Program-made: the position numbers and the translations under genes
Notes under the pieces: generated by a model
What the model saw: the letters and a program-made list of their open reading frames with translations, nothing else
The model's database searches: none
What the model was told of the DNA's origin: nothing
Shown here: piece by piece, positions 55,638-64,000 of the stretch
How the letters are laid out: each line of letters begins with the position of its first letter
Position numbering within the stretch: the stretch's first letter is position 1
NCBI RefSeq assembly: GCF_011388215.1
Contig: NZ_CP049989.1
Coordinates: 3,410,001-3,474,000, forward strand
DNA length: 64,000 nucleotides
Reading direction: 5' to 3'
Origin: Hydrogenophaga crocea
GTDB taxonomy: Bacteria; Pseudomonadota; Gammaproteobacteria; Burkholderiales; Burkholderiaceae_C

Positions 55638-56173
55638 GCGGGCGGGGTCGTGTCGACCTTGCCGTCTTTCACGGGCAGCGTGGCGCCCGGCTTGAAGTCG
55701 GTGCGCACCACGGCCTCCTGGCCGTTGAGGCGGTAGGTCACGTCGTAGCCCAGCAGCTTCTGGCTCTTGTCCTGCACCGTGCGGCAGCGCTGCTCGGTGG
55801 TGGTCACGGTGTCGCTCTGCTGCATGTTCTTCTGCACCTGATTGCCGGCGTAGCCGCCCGCCACCGCACCGGCCACCGTGGCCACGGTGTTGCCGCTGCC
55901 CTTGCCGATGGTGCTGCCCAGCAACCCGCCGGCCACACCGCCGATCAGGGTGCCGGCCACGCGGTGCTCGTCCTTCACCGGCGCCTGGCGGCGCACGGCC
56001 ACGTTCTCGCACACCTCGCGCGGCGTGGAGACGGTGGTCGTCACTTCCTTCACGGCCACCACCTCGGCGTGCCGGGGCTGGGTGAGGGTCTGGTAGCCGC
56101 CCACCGCGCCCGCGCCGAGCACCACCATCGCCAGCCCGCCCAGGGCCATGCCTTTGATCATTGACTTGTCCAT
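55628..56173 (-). CDS. Glycine-zipper 2TM domain envelope protein
   Basis: A 181-residue protein with an N-terminal membrane/signal helix (about 6-27) and a glycine-zipper hairpin, TLIGGVAGGLLGSTIGKGSG followed by TVATVAGAVAGGYAGNQVQKN, near 85-125, as in SlyB and the rickettsial 17-kDa antigen. Conserved cysteines (EVCENV and QRCRTV) flank it. Such proteins support outer-membrane integrity. AGGAG lies 7 bases before the ATG. Its 3' end overlaps the AraC gene by ten bases on the opposite strand. Confidence 0.88.
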   Translation of the reverse strand: MDKSMIKGMALGGLAMVVLGAGAVGGYQTLTQPRHAEVVAVKEVTTTVSTPREVCENVAVRRQAPVKDEHRVAGTLIGGVAGGLLGSTIGKGSGNTVATVAGAVAGGYAGNQVQKNMQQSDTVTTTEQRCRTVQDKSQKLLGYDVTYRLNGQEAVVRTDFKPGATLPVKDGKVDTTPPAQS

Positions 56174-56369
56174 GTGCTCACTCCTTTCGCCGCGAATCTA
56201 GGCGCGGCCGCGGCAGTGCCTGTTACCGGACGTGTCGAGTGTCCGAAGCCTGAAACAGATGGCTGCGGGGCTTTACCGATGCGCCACACGCCGGGCCCGG
56301 GCGGACATGCGCACCGGCGCACGCGGCGCCGATACCGGGGGGGAGATCCGGGCCTTCGACTTGCCTAGC

Positions 56370-57296
56370 ATGCGCCGCTCCATGCCCCGCCCAAGCGCCC
56401 CCCGCCCCCTCGCCACCGGCTTCCTGCTCGGCTGGGCCGGCCTCGCGGTCGTGGGCGCGGCGCGGCTGCTGCTGGACACGGGCCCGCTGCCGGCCAGCGA
56501 ATGCCTGCTGATCGGCGCGCTGCTGGTGGAGCGGGTCCACGCGGAGCGGCGCGCGGGCCGGCAGGCCGACGCGCAACAGGCGCGCGCGCGGGCCGCGCGC
56601 GAATCGGCACAGCGCGCACTGGACGAGAAGTCGCGCTTCATGGCGGCCGTCACGCACGACCTGCAGCAGCCGCTCTACGCGCTGCGCATGGCCACCGATG
56701 TACTGGGCCGACAGGCGCTGCGCGCGGCCGACGCCCAGGCGCTGTTGCAGATGCGCTCGGCGCTGCACGCGGCCGACGAGCTCGTGACCTCGATGCTCAT
56801 GGCGGTGCGGCTCGAACACAGCGAGCTCGACCCGCGGCCCGAGACGTTCTCGGTGCAGGAGATGCTCGAGCGCATCGAGGCGTTGTTCGCGGCGCAGGCA
56901 CGCCACAAGGGCCTGAGCTGGCGCGTGCGGCCCAGCCTGGCGCTCGTGCACACCGACCCGCTGCTGCTGGAGCGCATGTTGAGCAACCTGGTCTCCAACG
57001 CCATGCGCTACACCGACCGCGGCGGCGTGCTGCTGGCCTGCCGCGAGCGCGGCGACACGCTGCTGGTCCAGGTGTGGGACACGGGCCGCGGCCTCACGCC
57101 CGACGAGCGGGACACGGTGTTTCAGCCGCACGTGCGGGGCAGCGCCGCGCGGCGCCACGATCAGGGCCTGGGCCTGGGCTTGTCGATCGTGGCGCGCTGC
57201 GCGCAGTTGCTGGGCATCGGCGTGGCGCTGCGCACCGCACCGGGCCGCGGATCGTGCTTCGAGCTGCGCGTGCCGCGCGCGCGGCCCTCAGCGTGA
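56370..57296 (+). CDS. Orphan sensor histidine kinase
   Basis: About 308 residues. Two hydrophobic segments (ATGFLLGWAGLAVVGAARLLL near 14-34 and a short one near 40-52), a basic linker, then HisKA with FMAAVTHDLQQPLYAL (His96 is the phosphate acceptor) and HATPase with NLVSNAMRYTD, VWDTGRGLTPDE and GLGLGLSIVARC. The HDLQQP wording is of the HPK group of large hybrid kinases with FixL/NasS-type sensors. No response regulator is adjacent. The start is uncertain: ATG 56370 or 56382; neither has a clear ribosome site. Confidence 0.82.
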   Translation: MRRSMPRPSAPRPLATGFLLGWAGLAVVGAARLLLDTGPLPASECLLIGALLVERVHAERRAGRQADAQQARARAARESAQRALDEKSRFMAAVTHDLQQPLYALRMATDVLGRQALRAADAQALLQMRSALHAADELVTSMLMAVRLEHSELDPRPETFSVQEMLERIEALFAAQARHKGLSWRVRPSLALVHTDPLLLERMLSNLVSNAMRYTDRGGVLLACRERGDTLLVQVWDTGRGLTPDERDTVFQPHVRGSAARRHDQGLGLGLSIVARCAQLLGIGVALRTAPGRGSCFELRVPRARPSA

Positions 57297-58346
57297 GGGC
57301 TGCGCACAGGCGCGCGCCACCTTCATCGCGAGCTGGTGCAGGGCCTGCCAGGGGTCGGCCGGCCAGTCGGGGAATTTCAGGCCCTTGACGATGCCATCCA
57401 CCGTGTGGGCGTCGTCGAGCCAGCGCGCGAGCTGCGCGTTGCCCAGCAGCGGCAGCACGCGCTCCACGAGCTTTTCTTTCAGGCCCCAGACGCGGCTCTC
57501 GCGCAGCGCGATCGGCAGCGGGCGGCCCCCGTCCATGGCGGCGCGCACGCGGTTCAGGGTGCGGATGTCCTCGGCCAGGGCCCAGTGCACCAGCACCGGC
57601 GCTTCGCCCTCGGCCTGCAGGCCGTCGAGCATGCGCTGCACGCGCGCGATCTGGCCGGCGAGCACCGCCTCGGCGAGCTTGAAGGCGTCGAAGCGCGCCA
57701 CGTTGAGCACGGCCGACTCGACCTGCTCGAAACCGAGCTCGCCCGGCGGGTGCAACAGGCCGAGCTTCTGGATTTCCTGGTGCGCGGCGAGCAGGTTGCC
57801 CTCCACGCGGTCGGCGAAGAACGCCAGCGTGCGCTGCCCCTCTTCACCCGCGGCCACGCGCTGGCCCTGGGCCTGCAGGCGCTGCGCAATCCACTGCGGC
57901 AGGGCCTTGCGGTCGACCGGGTCGATGCGCACCGTGACGCCGTGGGCGTCGAGCGCGGCGAACCAGGCGCTCTTTTGCGTGGCCATGTCCAGCCGGGGCA
58001 ACACCACCAGCGTGAGCGTGCTGTCGTTGCCGTCGGCGGCCTCGGCGAGCTGCTGCAGGGCGACAGAGCCGTCCTTGCCGGGCTTGCCCGTGGGGACGCG
58101 CACCTCGATGAGCTGGCGGTCGGCGAACAGGCTCAGCGAGGCGCCGCTGGCCAGCACCGAGGACCAGTCGGCGTGCGCGCCGGTCATGAGGTGCACGGTG
58201 CGCTCGGTGTACCCCTGGGCGCGCGCCGCGGCGCGGATCGCGTCGCCGGCCTCCTGGATCAGCAGCGGCTCGTCGCCGTGCAGGGTGTAGAGGCTGCGCA
58301 GGCCGCGCTGCAGTTGGGCGGCCAGTTGGTTCGAGGCGACCTGCAT
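57288..58346 (-). CDS. holA: DNA polymerase III delta subunit
   Basis: A 352-residue clamp-loader subunit that opens the beta clamp. It begins MQVASNQLAAQLQRGLRSLYTLHGDEPLLIQEAGDAIR, with the conserved YTLHGDEPLL segment, contains LFADRQLIEVRVPTGKPG near 73 and ends in the delta collar domain. Its stop overlaps the kinase stop by nine bases on the opposite strand. It follows lptE by seven bases, the usual order leuS-lptE-holA. Confidence 0.95.
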   Translation of the reverse strand: MQVASNQLAAQLQRGLRSLYTLHGDEPLLIQEAGDAIRAAARAQGYTERTVHLMTGAHADWSSVLASGASLSLFADRQLIEVRVPTGKPGKDGSVALQQLAEAADGNDSTLTLVVLPRLDMATQKSAWFAALDAHGVTVRIDPVDRKALPQWIAQRLQAQGQRVAAGEEGQRTLAFFADRVEGNLLAAHQEIQKLGLLHPPGELGFEQVESAVLNVARFDAFKLAEAVLAGQIARVQRMLDGLQAEGEAPVLVHWALAEDIRTLNRVRAAMDGGRPLPIALRESRVWGLKEKLVERVLPLLGNAQLARWLDDAHTVDGIVKGLKFPDWPADPWQALHQLAMKVARACAQPSR

Positions 58347-58353
58347 GGGCCCT

Positions 58354-58848
58354 TCACACCTTGTCGAGCGCCGCGATGCGGCGCACCACCTGCTGCACGA
58401 TGTCGGCGGTCATGTCGCGGTAGAGCAGCAGCTCCTCGGCGTCCTTGGCGAGCACCTGGGTTTCGTTGAAGCTCAGGTCGCGCTCGAGCAGCAGCTCGGT
58501 GTCGTCGATGAGGATGCGCTCGTCGTGCGTCTGCAGGTTGAAGCGGAAGCGCTGGCGCAGCTGCAGTTCGCGCACCTGGCCCGAGGCGGTCTGGCCCACC
58601 ACCGCGCGCTCGCGCTGGTCGAGCAGCACGCGCAGCACCACGGCATCGGGCGCGTCCTTGGGGTCGGCGGTGGTGATCACGCGCAGACCGTAGATCTGCA
58701 GTTCGCGGCGCAGCGCCGGCATCACGTAGGCACCGGCGCCGGCCAGGCGCAGCGCCGAGAAGCCGAACCGGGGCGCCTGGCGCAGCTGGAAGCCGCAGGC
58801 CGACAGGCCCAGCGCGGCGAAAGAGGCGAGCGCAAGACGCCGTTGCAT
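58354..58848 (-). CDS. lptE: LPS-assembly lipoprotein LptE
   Basis: A 164-residue outer-membrane lipoprotein that plugs the LptD barrel for LPS insertion. Lipobox LSAC with Cys18, followed by GFQLRQAPRFGFSALRLAG, the family N-terminus. It lies two bases after the leuS stop and seven bases before holA, as in many proteobacteria. Confidence 0.95.
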   Translation of the reverse strand: MQRRLALASFAALGLSACGFQLRQAPRFGFSALRLAGAGAYVMPALRRELQIYGLRVITTADPKDAPDAVVLRVLLDQRERAVVGQTASGQVRELQLRQRFRFNLQTHDERILIDDTELLLERDLSFNETQVLAKDAEELLLYRDMTADIVQQVVRRIAALDKV

Positions 58849-58850
58849 GG

Positions 58851-61526
58851 TCAGACCACCAGGTTCACGAGCCGGCCCGGCACCACCACCACCTTCTTGG
58901 GAGCGGCGCCCGCGGCCTGTTTCACGAAGGCCTCGCTCGCGAGCGCGGCGGCCTCGATGGCGGCCTTGTCGGCGCTCGCGGGCACGGTGATGCTGCCGCG
59001 CAGCTTGCCGTTGATCTGCAGCATGAGCTCGATCTCGTCGCGCTGCAGCGCGGCCTCGTCGGCCTGCGGCCAGGGCGCGTCGAGCAGCTCGCCCAGCGGC
59101 GTGGTGTAACCGAGTTCGTTCCACAGCACCTGCGCAATGTGCGGCGTGGCCGGGTACAGGCAGCGCAGCAGGATGCCGAAACCCTCGGCCGCAGCGGCCT
59201 CGTCGGCCGTGCCCTCGGGCTTGAAGCCTTCGAGCGCGTTGAGCATCTTCATCGCGCCCGAGACCACGGTGTTGTACTGCATGCGCTGGTAGTCGTAGTC
59301 CACCTGCTTGAGCACGGTGTGGATCTCCAGGCGCAGCGCCTTGGCGGCCTTGGACAGCGCGGCCGTGCCCACGCCGGCCGCGAGCGCGCCCTGCGCGCCC
59401 GCGGCCGAGCGCTGCTGGCCGTGGGCCCACACGCGGCGCAGGAAGCGGTAGCTGCCTTCCACCGCCGAGTCGTTCCATTCGAGCGTGGCCTCGGGCGGCG
59501 CGGTGAACATGGTGTACAGGCGCGCGGTGTCGGCGCCGTACTTCTCGATCAGGTCCTGCGGGTCGACGCCGTTGTTCTTGGACTTGGACATGGTGCCCAC
59601 GCCCTCGTAGTCGATCGGCGTGCCCGCGGGCAGATCGCCCACGGGGTTCTTGAGCTTCGCGCCCACGATCTTGCCGCCCTCGTCGAACACGTTCTCGACG
59701 TCGTGCGGCCAGAAGTACTCCTTGCCGCCCTTGTCGGTGCGCCGGCTGTAGATGTGGTTGAGCACCATGCCCTGCGTGAGCAGCTGGGTGAAGGGCTCGT
59801 CGACCTTGACCAGGCCGAGGTCGCGCATGACCTTGGTCCAGAAGCGGGCGTACAGCAGGTGCAAGATCGCGTGCTCGATGCCGCCGATGTACTGGTCCAT
59901 GGGCATCCAGTAGTCGGTGCCGCCGGCCACCATGGCGTCCGGGTTCTTCGGATCGCAGTAGCGCATGAAGTACCAGGACGAGTCCACGAAGGTGTCCATG
60001 GTGTCGGTCTCGCGCCGCGCCTTGGCGCCGCACACCGGGCACACCACGTTGGCGTGGAAGCCCGCGTGGTGCTGCAGCGGGTTGCCGCTGCCGTCGGGCA
60101 CGCAGTCTTCGGGCAGCACCACGGGCAGGTCGCGCTCGGGCACGGGCACCGCACCGTGCTCGGGGCAGTGGATGATGGGGATCGGCGTGCCCCAGTAGCG
60201 CTGGCGGCTCACGCCCCAGTCGCGCAGGCGCCAGGTGGTTTTCTTCTCGCCCAGGCCTTTGGCACCCAGCGCCTCGGCCACGCGGTCGACCGCGGCCTGG
60301 TAGCCAAGGCCGTCGAGGAAGCCGCTGTTCACGCACACACCGCGCTGCTTGTCGCCGTACCAGTCGGCCCAGGCCTCGGTGCTGAAGGTTTCGCCGTCGA
60401 CGGCGACCACCTGCTGGATGGCCAGGCCGTACTTCTTCGCGAAGGCGAAGTCGCGCTCGTCGTGCGCGGGCACTCCCATGACAGCGCCGTCACCGTAGCC
60501 CATGAGCACGTAGTTGCCGACCCACACGGGCACCTCGGCGCCGGTGATGGGGTGGGTCACGGACAGGCCCGTGGGCAGGCCTTCTTTTTCCTTGAGCGCG
60601 AGTTCGGCCTCGGTGGTGCCGCCCTTCTTGCACTCTTCGATGAAGGCCGCGAGCTGCGGGTTGCCGGCCGCCGCGTGCGTGGCCAGCGGGTGCTCGGGCG
60701 CCACGGCGCAGAAGGTCACGCCCATGATGGTGTCGGCGCGCGTGGTGAACACGAAGAGCTTGCCGTCGCCGATCAGGGCGCCGCTGGCGTCGCGGATCTG
60801 GTGCGGGAAGGCGAAGCGCAGGCCCTCGCTCTTGCCGATCCAGTTCTCCTGCATCAGCCGCACCTTGTCGGGCCAGCCGTTGAGCGTGGCCTTGGGGTTG
60901 CCGATCTGCACGTGGTCGAGCAGCTCACCCGCGTAGGCGGTGATGTTGAGGTAGTAGCCCGGGATCTCGCGCTTTTCGACCAGCGCACCGGTGCGCCAGC
61001 CGCGGCCGTCGATCACCTGCTCGTTGGCGAGCACGGTCTGGTCGACCGGGTCCCAGTTGACGACCTGGGTCTTGCGGTAGGCGATGCCCTTCTCGAGCAT
61101 CTTGAGGAACAGCCACTGGTTCCACTTGTAGTAGTCGGGCGAGCAGGTGGCAACCTCGCGGCTCCAGTCGATGGCCAGGCCCATGGCCTGCATCTGCCGC
61201 TTCATGTACGCGATGTTGTCGTAGGTCCACTTCGCGGGCGGCACCTTGTTCTTGATCGCTGCGTTCTCGGCCGGCAGGCCGAAGGCGTCCCAGCCCATGG
61301 GCATGAGGACGTTGTAGCCCTTCATGCGCAGCTGGCGCGTGAGCATGTCGTTGATCGTGTAGTTGCGCACGTGGCCCATGTGCAGCTTGCCGCTGGGGTA
61401 GGGCAGCATGGAGCAGGCGTAGAACTTCTTCTTGCCGGCGTCTTCGGTGACGCGGTAGGCGTCGGCGGCGGTCCATTGCGCCTGGGCCTGGCGCTCGACG
61501 TCTTGGGGGGCGTACTTCTCTTGCAT
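58851..61526 (-). CDS. leuS: Leucyl-tRNA synthetase
   Basis: An 891-residue class Ia synthetase charging tRNA-Leu. HIGH motif as HMGH at 49-52 ([16 protein letters not shown]), an editing domain about 230-420 with [12 protein letters not shown], and the KMSKS loop as TMSKS at 645-649, with Thr replacing the first Lys; the two catalytically more important residues (the SK of MSKSK) are kept. Length is typical. ATG 61526 is preferred to upstream starts that lie in dapB. It is in line with dapB upstream and lptE downstream. Confidence 0.97.
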   Translation of the reverse strand: MQEKYAPQDVERQAQAQWTAADAYRVTEDAGKKKFYACSMLPYPSGKLHMGHVRNYTINDMLTRQLRMKGYNVLMPMGWDAFGLPAENAAIKNKVPPAKWTYDNIAYMKRQMQAMGLAIDWSREVATCSPDYYKWNQWLFLKMLEKGIAYRKTQVVNWDPVDQTVLANEQVIDGRGWRTGALVEKREIPGYYLNITAYAGELLDHVQIGNPKATLNGWPDKVRLMQENWIGKSEGLRFAFPHQIRDASGALIGDGKLFVFTTRADTIMGVTFCAVAPEHPLATHAAAGNPQLAAFIEECKKGGTTEAELALKEKEGLPTGLSVTHPITGAEVPVWVGNYVLMGYGDGAVMGVPAHDERDFAFAKKYGLAIQQVVAVDGETFSTEAWADWYGDKQRGVCVNSGFLDGLGYQAAVDRVAEALGAKGLGEKKTTWRLRDWGVSRQRYWGTPIPIIHCPEHGAVPVPERDLPVVLPEDCVPDGSGNPLQHHAGFHANVVCPVCGAKARRETDTMDTFVDSSWYFMRYCDPKNPDAMVAGGTDYWMPMDQYIGGIEHAILHLLYARFWTKVMRDLGLVKVDEPFTQLLTQGMVLNHIYSRRTDKGGKEYFWPHDVENVFDEGGKIVGAKLKNPVGDLPAGTPIDYEGVGTMSKSKNNGVDPQDLIEKYGADTARLYTMFTAPPEATLEWNDSAVEGSYRFLRRVWAHGQQRSAAGAQGALAAGVGTAALSKAAKALRLEIHTVLKQVDYDYQRMQYNTVVSGAMKMLNALEGFKPEGTADEAAAAEGFGILLRCLYPATPHIAQVLWNELGYTTPLGELLDAPWPQADEAALQRDEIELMLQINGKLRGSITVPASADKAAIEAAALASEAFVKQAAGAAPKKVVVVPGRLVNLVV

Positions 61527-61539
61527 GGGGTGGGATTGC

Positions 61540-62355
61540 TCAGCGCAGGCCGAGCACGTCGAACATGTCGTAGAGGCCGCTCTTGCGGCCCGCCAGGAAT
61601 CGCACCGCGCGCAGGCTGCCCTGCGCGTAGGTGGCGCGGCTGCTGGACTTGTGCGTGATCTCGATGCGCTCACCCGTGCCCGCGAACAGCACCGTGTGGT
61701 CGCCCACGATGTCGCCGCCGCGGATGGTGGCGAAGCCGATGCTGGAGGGATCGCGCTCGCCGGTGACACCTTCGCGCGCGTAGACCGCGCAGTCCTTGAG
61801 GTCGCGGCCGAGCGCGTCGGCGATCACCTCGCCCATCTTGAGCGCGGTGCCGCTGGGCGCGTCGACCTTGTGGCGGTGGTGCGCCTCGATGATCTCGATG
61901 TCGTAGCCGGTGGCCATGGCCTTGGCCGCCATCTCGAGCAGCTTGAGCGTGACGTTCACGCCCACACTCATGTTGGGCGCCATCACGATGGCGATCTTCT
62001 TTCCGGCTTCGGCGATGCGCGCCTTCTCCTCGTCGGAAAAGCCGGTGGTGCCGATGACCAGGTTCACCCCGTGCGCCACGCAGGCGTCGAGGTGGGCCAT
62101 GGTGCCCTCGGGGCGCGTGAAGTCGATCAGGCAGTGGCTGCCGCGCAGCGCGGTGGCGAAGTCGGCGGTGATGGTCACGCCCGTGGCCTGGCCCGCGTAG
62201 GCGCCGGCGTCCTGGCCGATCGCGGGGCTGGCGGCCACGTCGAGCGCACCGGTGAGGGCACAGTCGCCGCTGGCGCGCACGGCTTCGATCAGCATGCGGC
62301 CCATGCGGCCGCTGGCGCCAGCCACGCTGACGCGGTGTTGTGCGGCGGCGTTCAT
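61540..62355 (-). CDS. dapB: 4-hydroxy-tetrahydrodipicolinate reductase
   Basis: A 271-residue NAD(P)H enzyme of the diaminopimelate/lysine pathway. [14 protein letters not shown] near 14 is the nucleotide-binding loop, [10 protein letters not shown] near 103 and the catalytic [16 protein letters not shown] near 160 are present. The start overlaps the bamE stop (ATGA). Confidence 0.97.
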   Translation of the reverse strand: MNAAAQHRVSVAGASGRMGRMLIEAVRASGDCALTGALDVAASPAIGQDAGAYAGQATGVTITADFATALRGSHCLIDFTRPEGTMAHLDACVAHGVNLVIGTTGFSDEEKARIAEAGKKIAIVMAPNMSVGVNVTLKLLEMAAKAMATGYDIEIIEAHHRHKVDAPSGTALKMGEVIADALGRDLKDCAVYAREGVTGERDPSSIGFATIRGGDIVGDHTVLFAGTGERIEITHKSSSRATYAQGSLRAVRFLAGRKSGLYDMFDVLGLR

Positions 62356-62882
62356 CGGCTGCTCCCGGTGCCGCTGTCGATGGGCGGGAAGCTCGTGGTG
62401 GCCGGCCGGGGCGCTGCGCTCGCCGGCGTGGGCGGGTTCTGCGGCTTGTTGCGCTCGGCAAAGGTCTTGAGCTGCTCGTCGGTGGCCTGCAGCACCGGCG
62501 GCTTGGCGCCGCGCTGGCCGCGCCGCGCGTCGAGCGAGGACACGAATTCGAGCTCGCTGGGCAGATCGTCGGCCTCGTGGCGCTCGAGCACGCCGTCCTT
62601 GAAGAACACCGCGACCCGGCGGCGCACCGGCGCCTCGCCGCGGCGCTGCAGCGTGAACACGTAGTCCCAGCGGTCGGCGTGGAAGACGCTGGTGAGCAGC
62701 GGCGAACCGAGGATGTCGCGCACCTGCTCGCGCGCCATGCCCGGCTTGAGGGCCTCGACCTGCTCGCGGGTGACGACGTTGCCCTGCAGGATGTCGATCT
62801 TGTAGGGCGTGATGAAGGAGCACCCCGACACGGCCAGCACAAGGGCCAGCGCGGGAAGCAGTCGATGACGGACGAGGGACAT
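62352..62882 (-). CDS. bamE: Outer-membrane assembly lipoprotein BamE
   Basis: A 176-residue lipoprotein of the BAM complex: lipobox VSGC with Cys21, [24 protein letters not shown] and [23 protein letters not shown], all BamE marks. The last about 60 residues (from LQATDEQ on) are a Pro-rich tail longer than the Escherichia coli protein. Divergent from fur with 100 bases between starts. Coupled to dapB by ATGA. Confidence 0.95.
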   Translation of the reverse strand: MSLVRHRLLPALALVLAVSGCSFITPYKIDILQGNVVTREQVEALKPGMAREQVRDILGSPLLTSVFHADRWDYVFTLQRRGEAPVRRRVAVFFKDGVLERHEADDLPSELEFVSSLDARRGQRGAKPPVLQATDEQLKTFAERNKPQNPPTPASAAPRPATTSFPPIDSGTGSSR

Positions 62883-62982
62883 GTGGGACACCCTGGACAG
62901 CGCATGGGCAATGGCCCTGGCGCGGGCGGCGTGCAGCCGGCGATAATCGGTCGGCCATTGTAGTGAGCCTGCCCCCACCGCC
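62883..62982. promoter_or_regulatory. Divergent bamE/fur promoter region
   Basis: For fur, GATAAT at 62942-62947 could be a -10 box; for bamE, TACAAT on the minus strand at 62957-62962 could be one. Neither has a good -35 hexamer at 16-18 bases. The two would overlap, so the genes may compete or share control. No full Fur-box (GATAATGATAATCATTATC-like) is present, only the GATAAT half. Confidence 0.4.
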
Positions 62983-63420
62983 ATGTCTACCAACCTCGAA
63001 GAACTCAAGAGCACCGGCCTCAAGGCCACCCTGCCGCGGCTGAAGATCCTCGAGGTCTTCCACAACGCGCAGCAGCGCCACATGACGGCCGAAGACGTCT
63101 TCCGGGTGCTGCTCGAAGACCGCAGCGACATCGGCCTGGCCACCGTCTACCGCGTGCTCATGCAGTTCGAGCAGGCCGGCCTGCTCACGCGCAGCAATTT
63201 CGAATCGGGCAAGGCCGTCTACGAGCTCAACGAGGGCCAGCACCACGACCACCTGGTCTGCCTCGACTGCGGCCGGGTCGAGGAATTCTTCGACGCCGAG
63301 ATCGAGCGGCGCCAGCAGATGGTGGCCAAGGCGCGCGGCTTTGCGCTGCAGGAACACGCGCTGTCGCTCTACGCGAATTGCACCAAGAGCGAGTGCCCGC
63401 ACCGCGGCGCGAAGAAGTAA
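62983..63420 (+). CDS. fur: Ferric uptake regulator
   Basis: A 145-residue iron-responsive repressor. The winged helix holds [27 protein letters not shown] and [16 protein letters not shown]; metal sites are in [16 protein letters not shown] and CTKSECPHR with the zinc cysteines. The standard length and residues make this Fur rather than Zur or PerR. Divergent from bamE; convergent with hprK, 49 bases apart. Confidence 0.97.
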   Translation: MSTNLEELKSTGLKATLPRLKILEVFHNAQQRHMTAEDVFRVLLEDRSDIGLATVYRVLMQFEQAGLLTRSNFESGKAVYELNEGQHHDHLVCLDCGRVEEFFDAEIERRQQMVAKARGFALQEHALSLYANCTKSECPHRGAKK

Positions 63421-63435
63421 CGGATACGGGAACCG

Positions 63436-63469
63436 CCGCCGGGCCGCCCCAAGGCGGAGCGTGGGGGCG
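63436..63469 (-). repeat. Intergenic repeat element, short form
   Basis: Read on the minus strand this is CGCCCCCACGCTCCGCC joined to TTGGGGCGGCCCGGCGG. It starts directly after the hprK stop, exactly as the long copy at 18808-18968 starts directly after the TGA of the TolA-like gene. CCGCC TTGG GGCGG is an internal hairpin. It may help end both hprK and fur transcripts. Confidence 0.65.
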
Positions 63470-64000
63470 TCATTCGTCGCGCGACATGGCCGCGCGGTGG
63501 CGCAGCACGAATTCCTGGTAGGTGTCGATGCCGCGCAGCTGCAGGATGGTGTTGCGCACCGCGGCCTCCACCAGCACCGCGATGTTGCGGCCGGCCACCA
63601 CCTGGATCACCGCCTTGCGCACCGGCACGCCGAGCACGTCCTGGTACAGCGGCTCGTAGGGCATGCGCTCGTAGTCGCGCTCCATGGTCTCGCGGCGCAC
63701 CAGGTGCACGATGAGCTGCAACCGCATCTTGCGGCGCACCGCGGTCTCGCCAAAGATCGCCTTGATGTCGAGCAGGCCGATGCCGCGCACCTCGAGCAGG
63801 TTCTGCAGCAGCTCGGGGCAGCGGCCCTCCACGCTGGTCTGGTTGATGCGGTAGAGGTCCACCGCGTCGTCGGCCACCAGGCCATGGCCGCGCGAGATCA
63901 GCTCCAGGCCCAGCTCGCTCTTGCCCAGGCCAGACTCACCCGTGATCAGCACCCCCATGCCCAGGATGTCCATGAACACGCCGTGCATGGTGGCGCGGTC
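63470..64000 (-). CDS. hprK: HPr kinase/phosphorylase, N-terminal part outside window
   Basis: The last 176 residues of HprK, which phosphorylates or dephosphorylates HPr on serine. [20 protein letters not shown] is the Walker A region, [20 protein letters not shown] the HprK signature and [17 protein letters not shown] follows in order. The family length is about 310-320, so some 140 residues are beyond the right edge. In betaproteobacteria this enzyme usually acts with the nitrogen PTS; those genes would lie outside. Confidence 0.96.
   Translation of the reverse strand, partial: DRATMHGVFMDILGMGVLITGESGLGKSELGLELISRGHGLVADDAVDLYRINQTSVEGRCPELLQNLLEVRGIGLLDIKAIFGETAVRRKMRLQLIVHLVRRETMERDYERMPYEPLYQDVLGVPVRKAVIQVVAGRNIAVLVEAAVRNTILQLRGIDTYQEFVLRHRAAMSRDE

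Noticed and set aside
59577..59600. Thr in place of the first Lys of the KMSKS motif of LeuS as a defect
   Set aside because: The remaining MSKSK is intact and the gene is otherwise full length; this change is probably normal in the clade, though I could not align it.
62942..62947. Fur box controlling fur itself
   Set aside because: Only a single GATAAT half is present, which is better read as a -10 hexamer.

Overview
The window looks like chromosomal DNA of a high-GC betaproteobacterium of the order Burkholderiales, most likely the family Comamonadaceae (inferred from protein sequence character and gene order; I cannot name the genus). Signs include the str operon, the iron-acidithiobacillus/betaproteobacterial type of glutamate-cysteine ligase, bamE-dapB-leuS-lptE-holA next to fur and hprK, and TRAP and Liv-type transporters. 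No rRNA, tRNA, insertion sequence, phage or CRISPR array was recognised. The left edge cuts tuf and the right edge cuts hprK.

Layout. 1-4.3 kb: str operon rpsL-rpsG-fusA-tuf (minus strand) with its promoter. 4.3-8.05 kb: cell-wall carboxypeptidase, small hydrolase, 2Fe-2S ferredoxin, VanZ-like protein and a HemJ-like membrane protein. 8.05-8.85 kb: a low-information gap with two terminators, then a truncated remnant of a type III secretion ATPase gene (sctN). 8.9-12.6 kb: two coupled cytochrome c genes, a small Cys-rich protein and an efflux pump. 12.7-16.2 kb: class II amidotransferase and an SsuABC-type ABC transporter. 16.2-20.2 kb: VOC protein, an orphan TolA-like protein with 22 perfect 15-bp repeats, an intergenic repeat element, a 1-Cys peroxiredoxin and a lipoprotein. 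20.3-26.5 kb: glutathione genes gshA and gshB with kup, benE and a trypsin-like protease, all on the minus strand. 26.6-31 kb: acyltransferase, RidA, small proteins and proA. 31.15-34.8 kb: a solitary 1224-residue protein of an uncharacterised family. 35-39.7 kb: MarR-controlled tripartite efflux operon. 39.8-45.7 kb: creA, then an Lrp-type regulator, TRAP transporter and gamma-glutamyltransferase. 46.1-48.2 kb: a probable type III secretion chaperone followed by a candidate effector with lower GC and a possible Hrp-type promoter. 48.2-55.6 kb: aldehyde dehydrogenase and a complete Liv-type ABC transporter divergent from a FeaR/AraC-like regulator. 55.6-57.3 kb: glycine-zipper envelope protein and an orphan histidine kinase. 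57.3-64 kb: housekeeping genes holA, lptE, leuS, dapB, bamE, fur and hprK.

How they fit together. Most of the window is ordinary housekeeping and transport. The two things most worth following are the chaperone/effector pair at 46.1-48.2 kb, which together with the sctN remnant at 8.4 kb says that this lineage has or had a non-flagellar type III secretion system, and the large solitary protein at 31.15-34.8 kb, whose central block resembles a conserved but functionally unassigned bacterial family.
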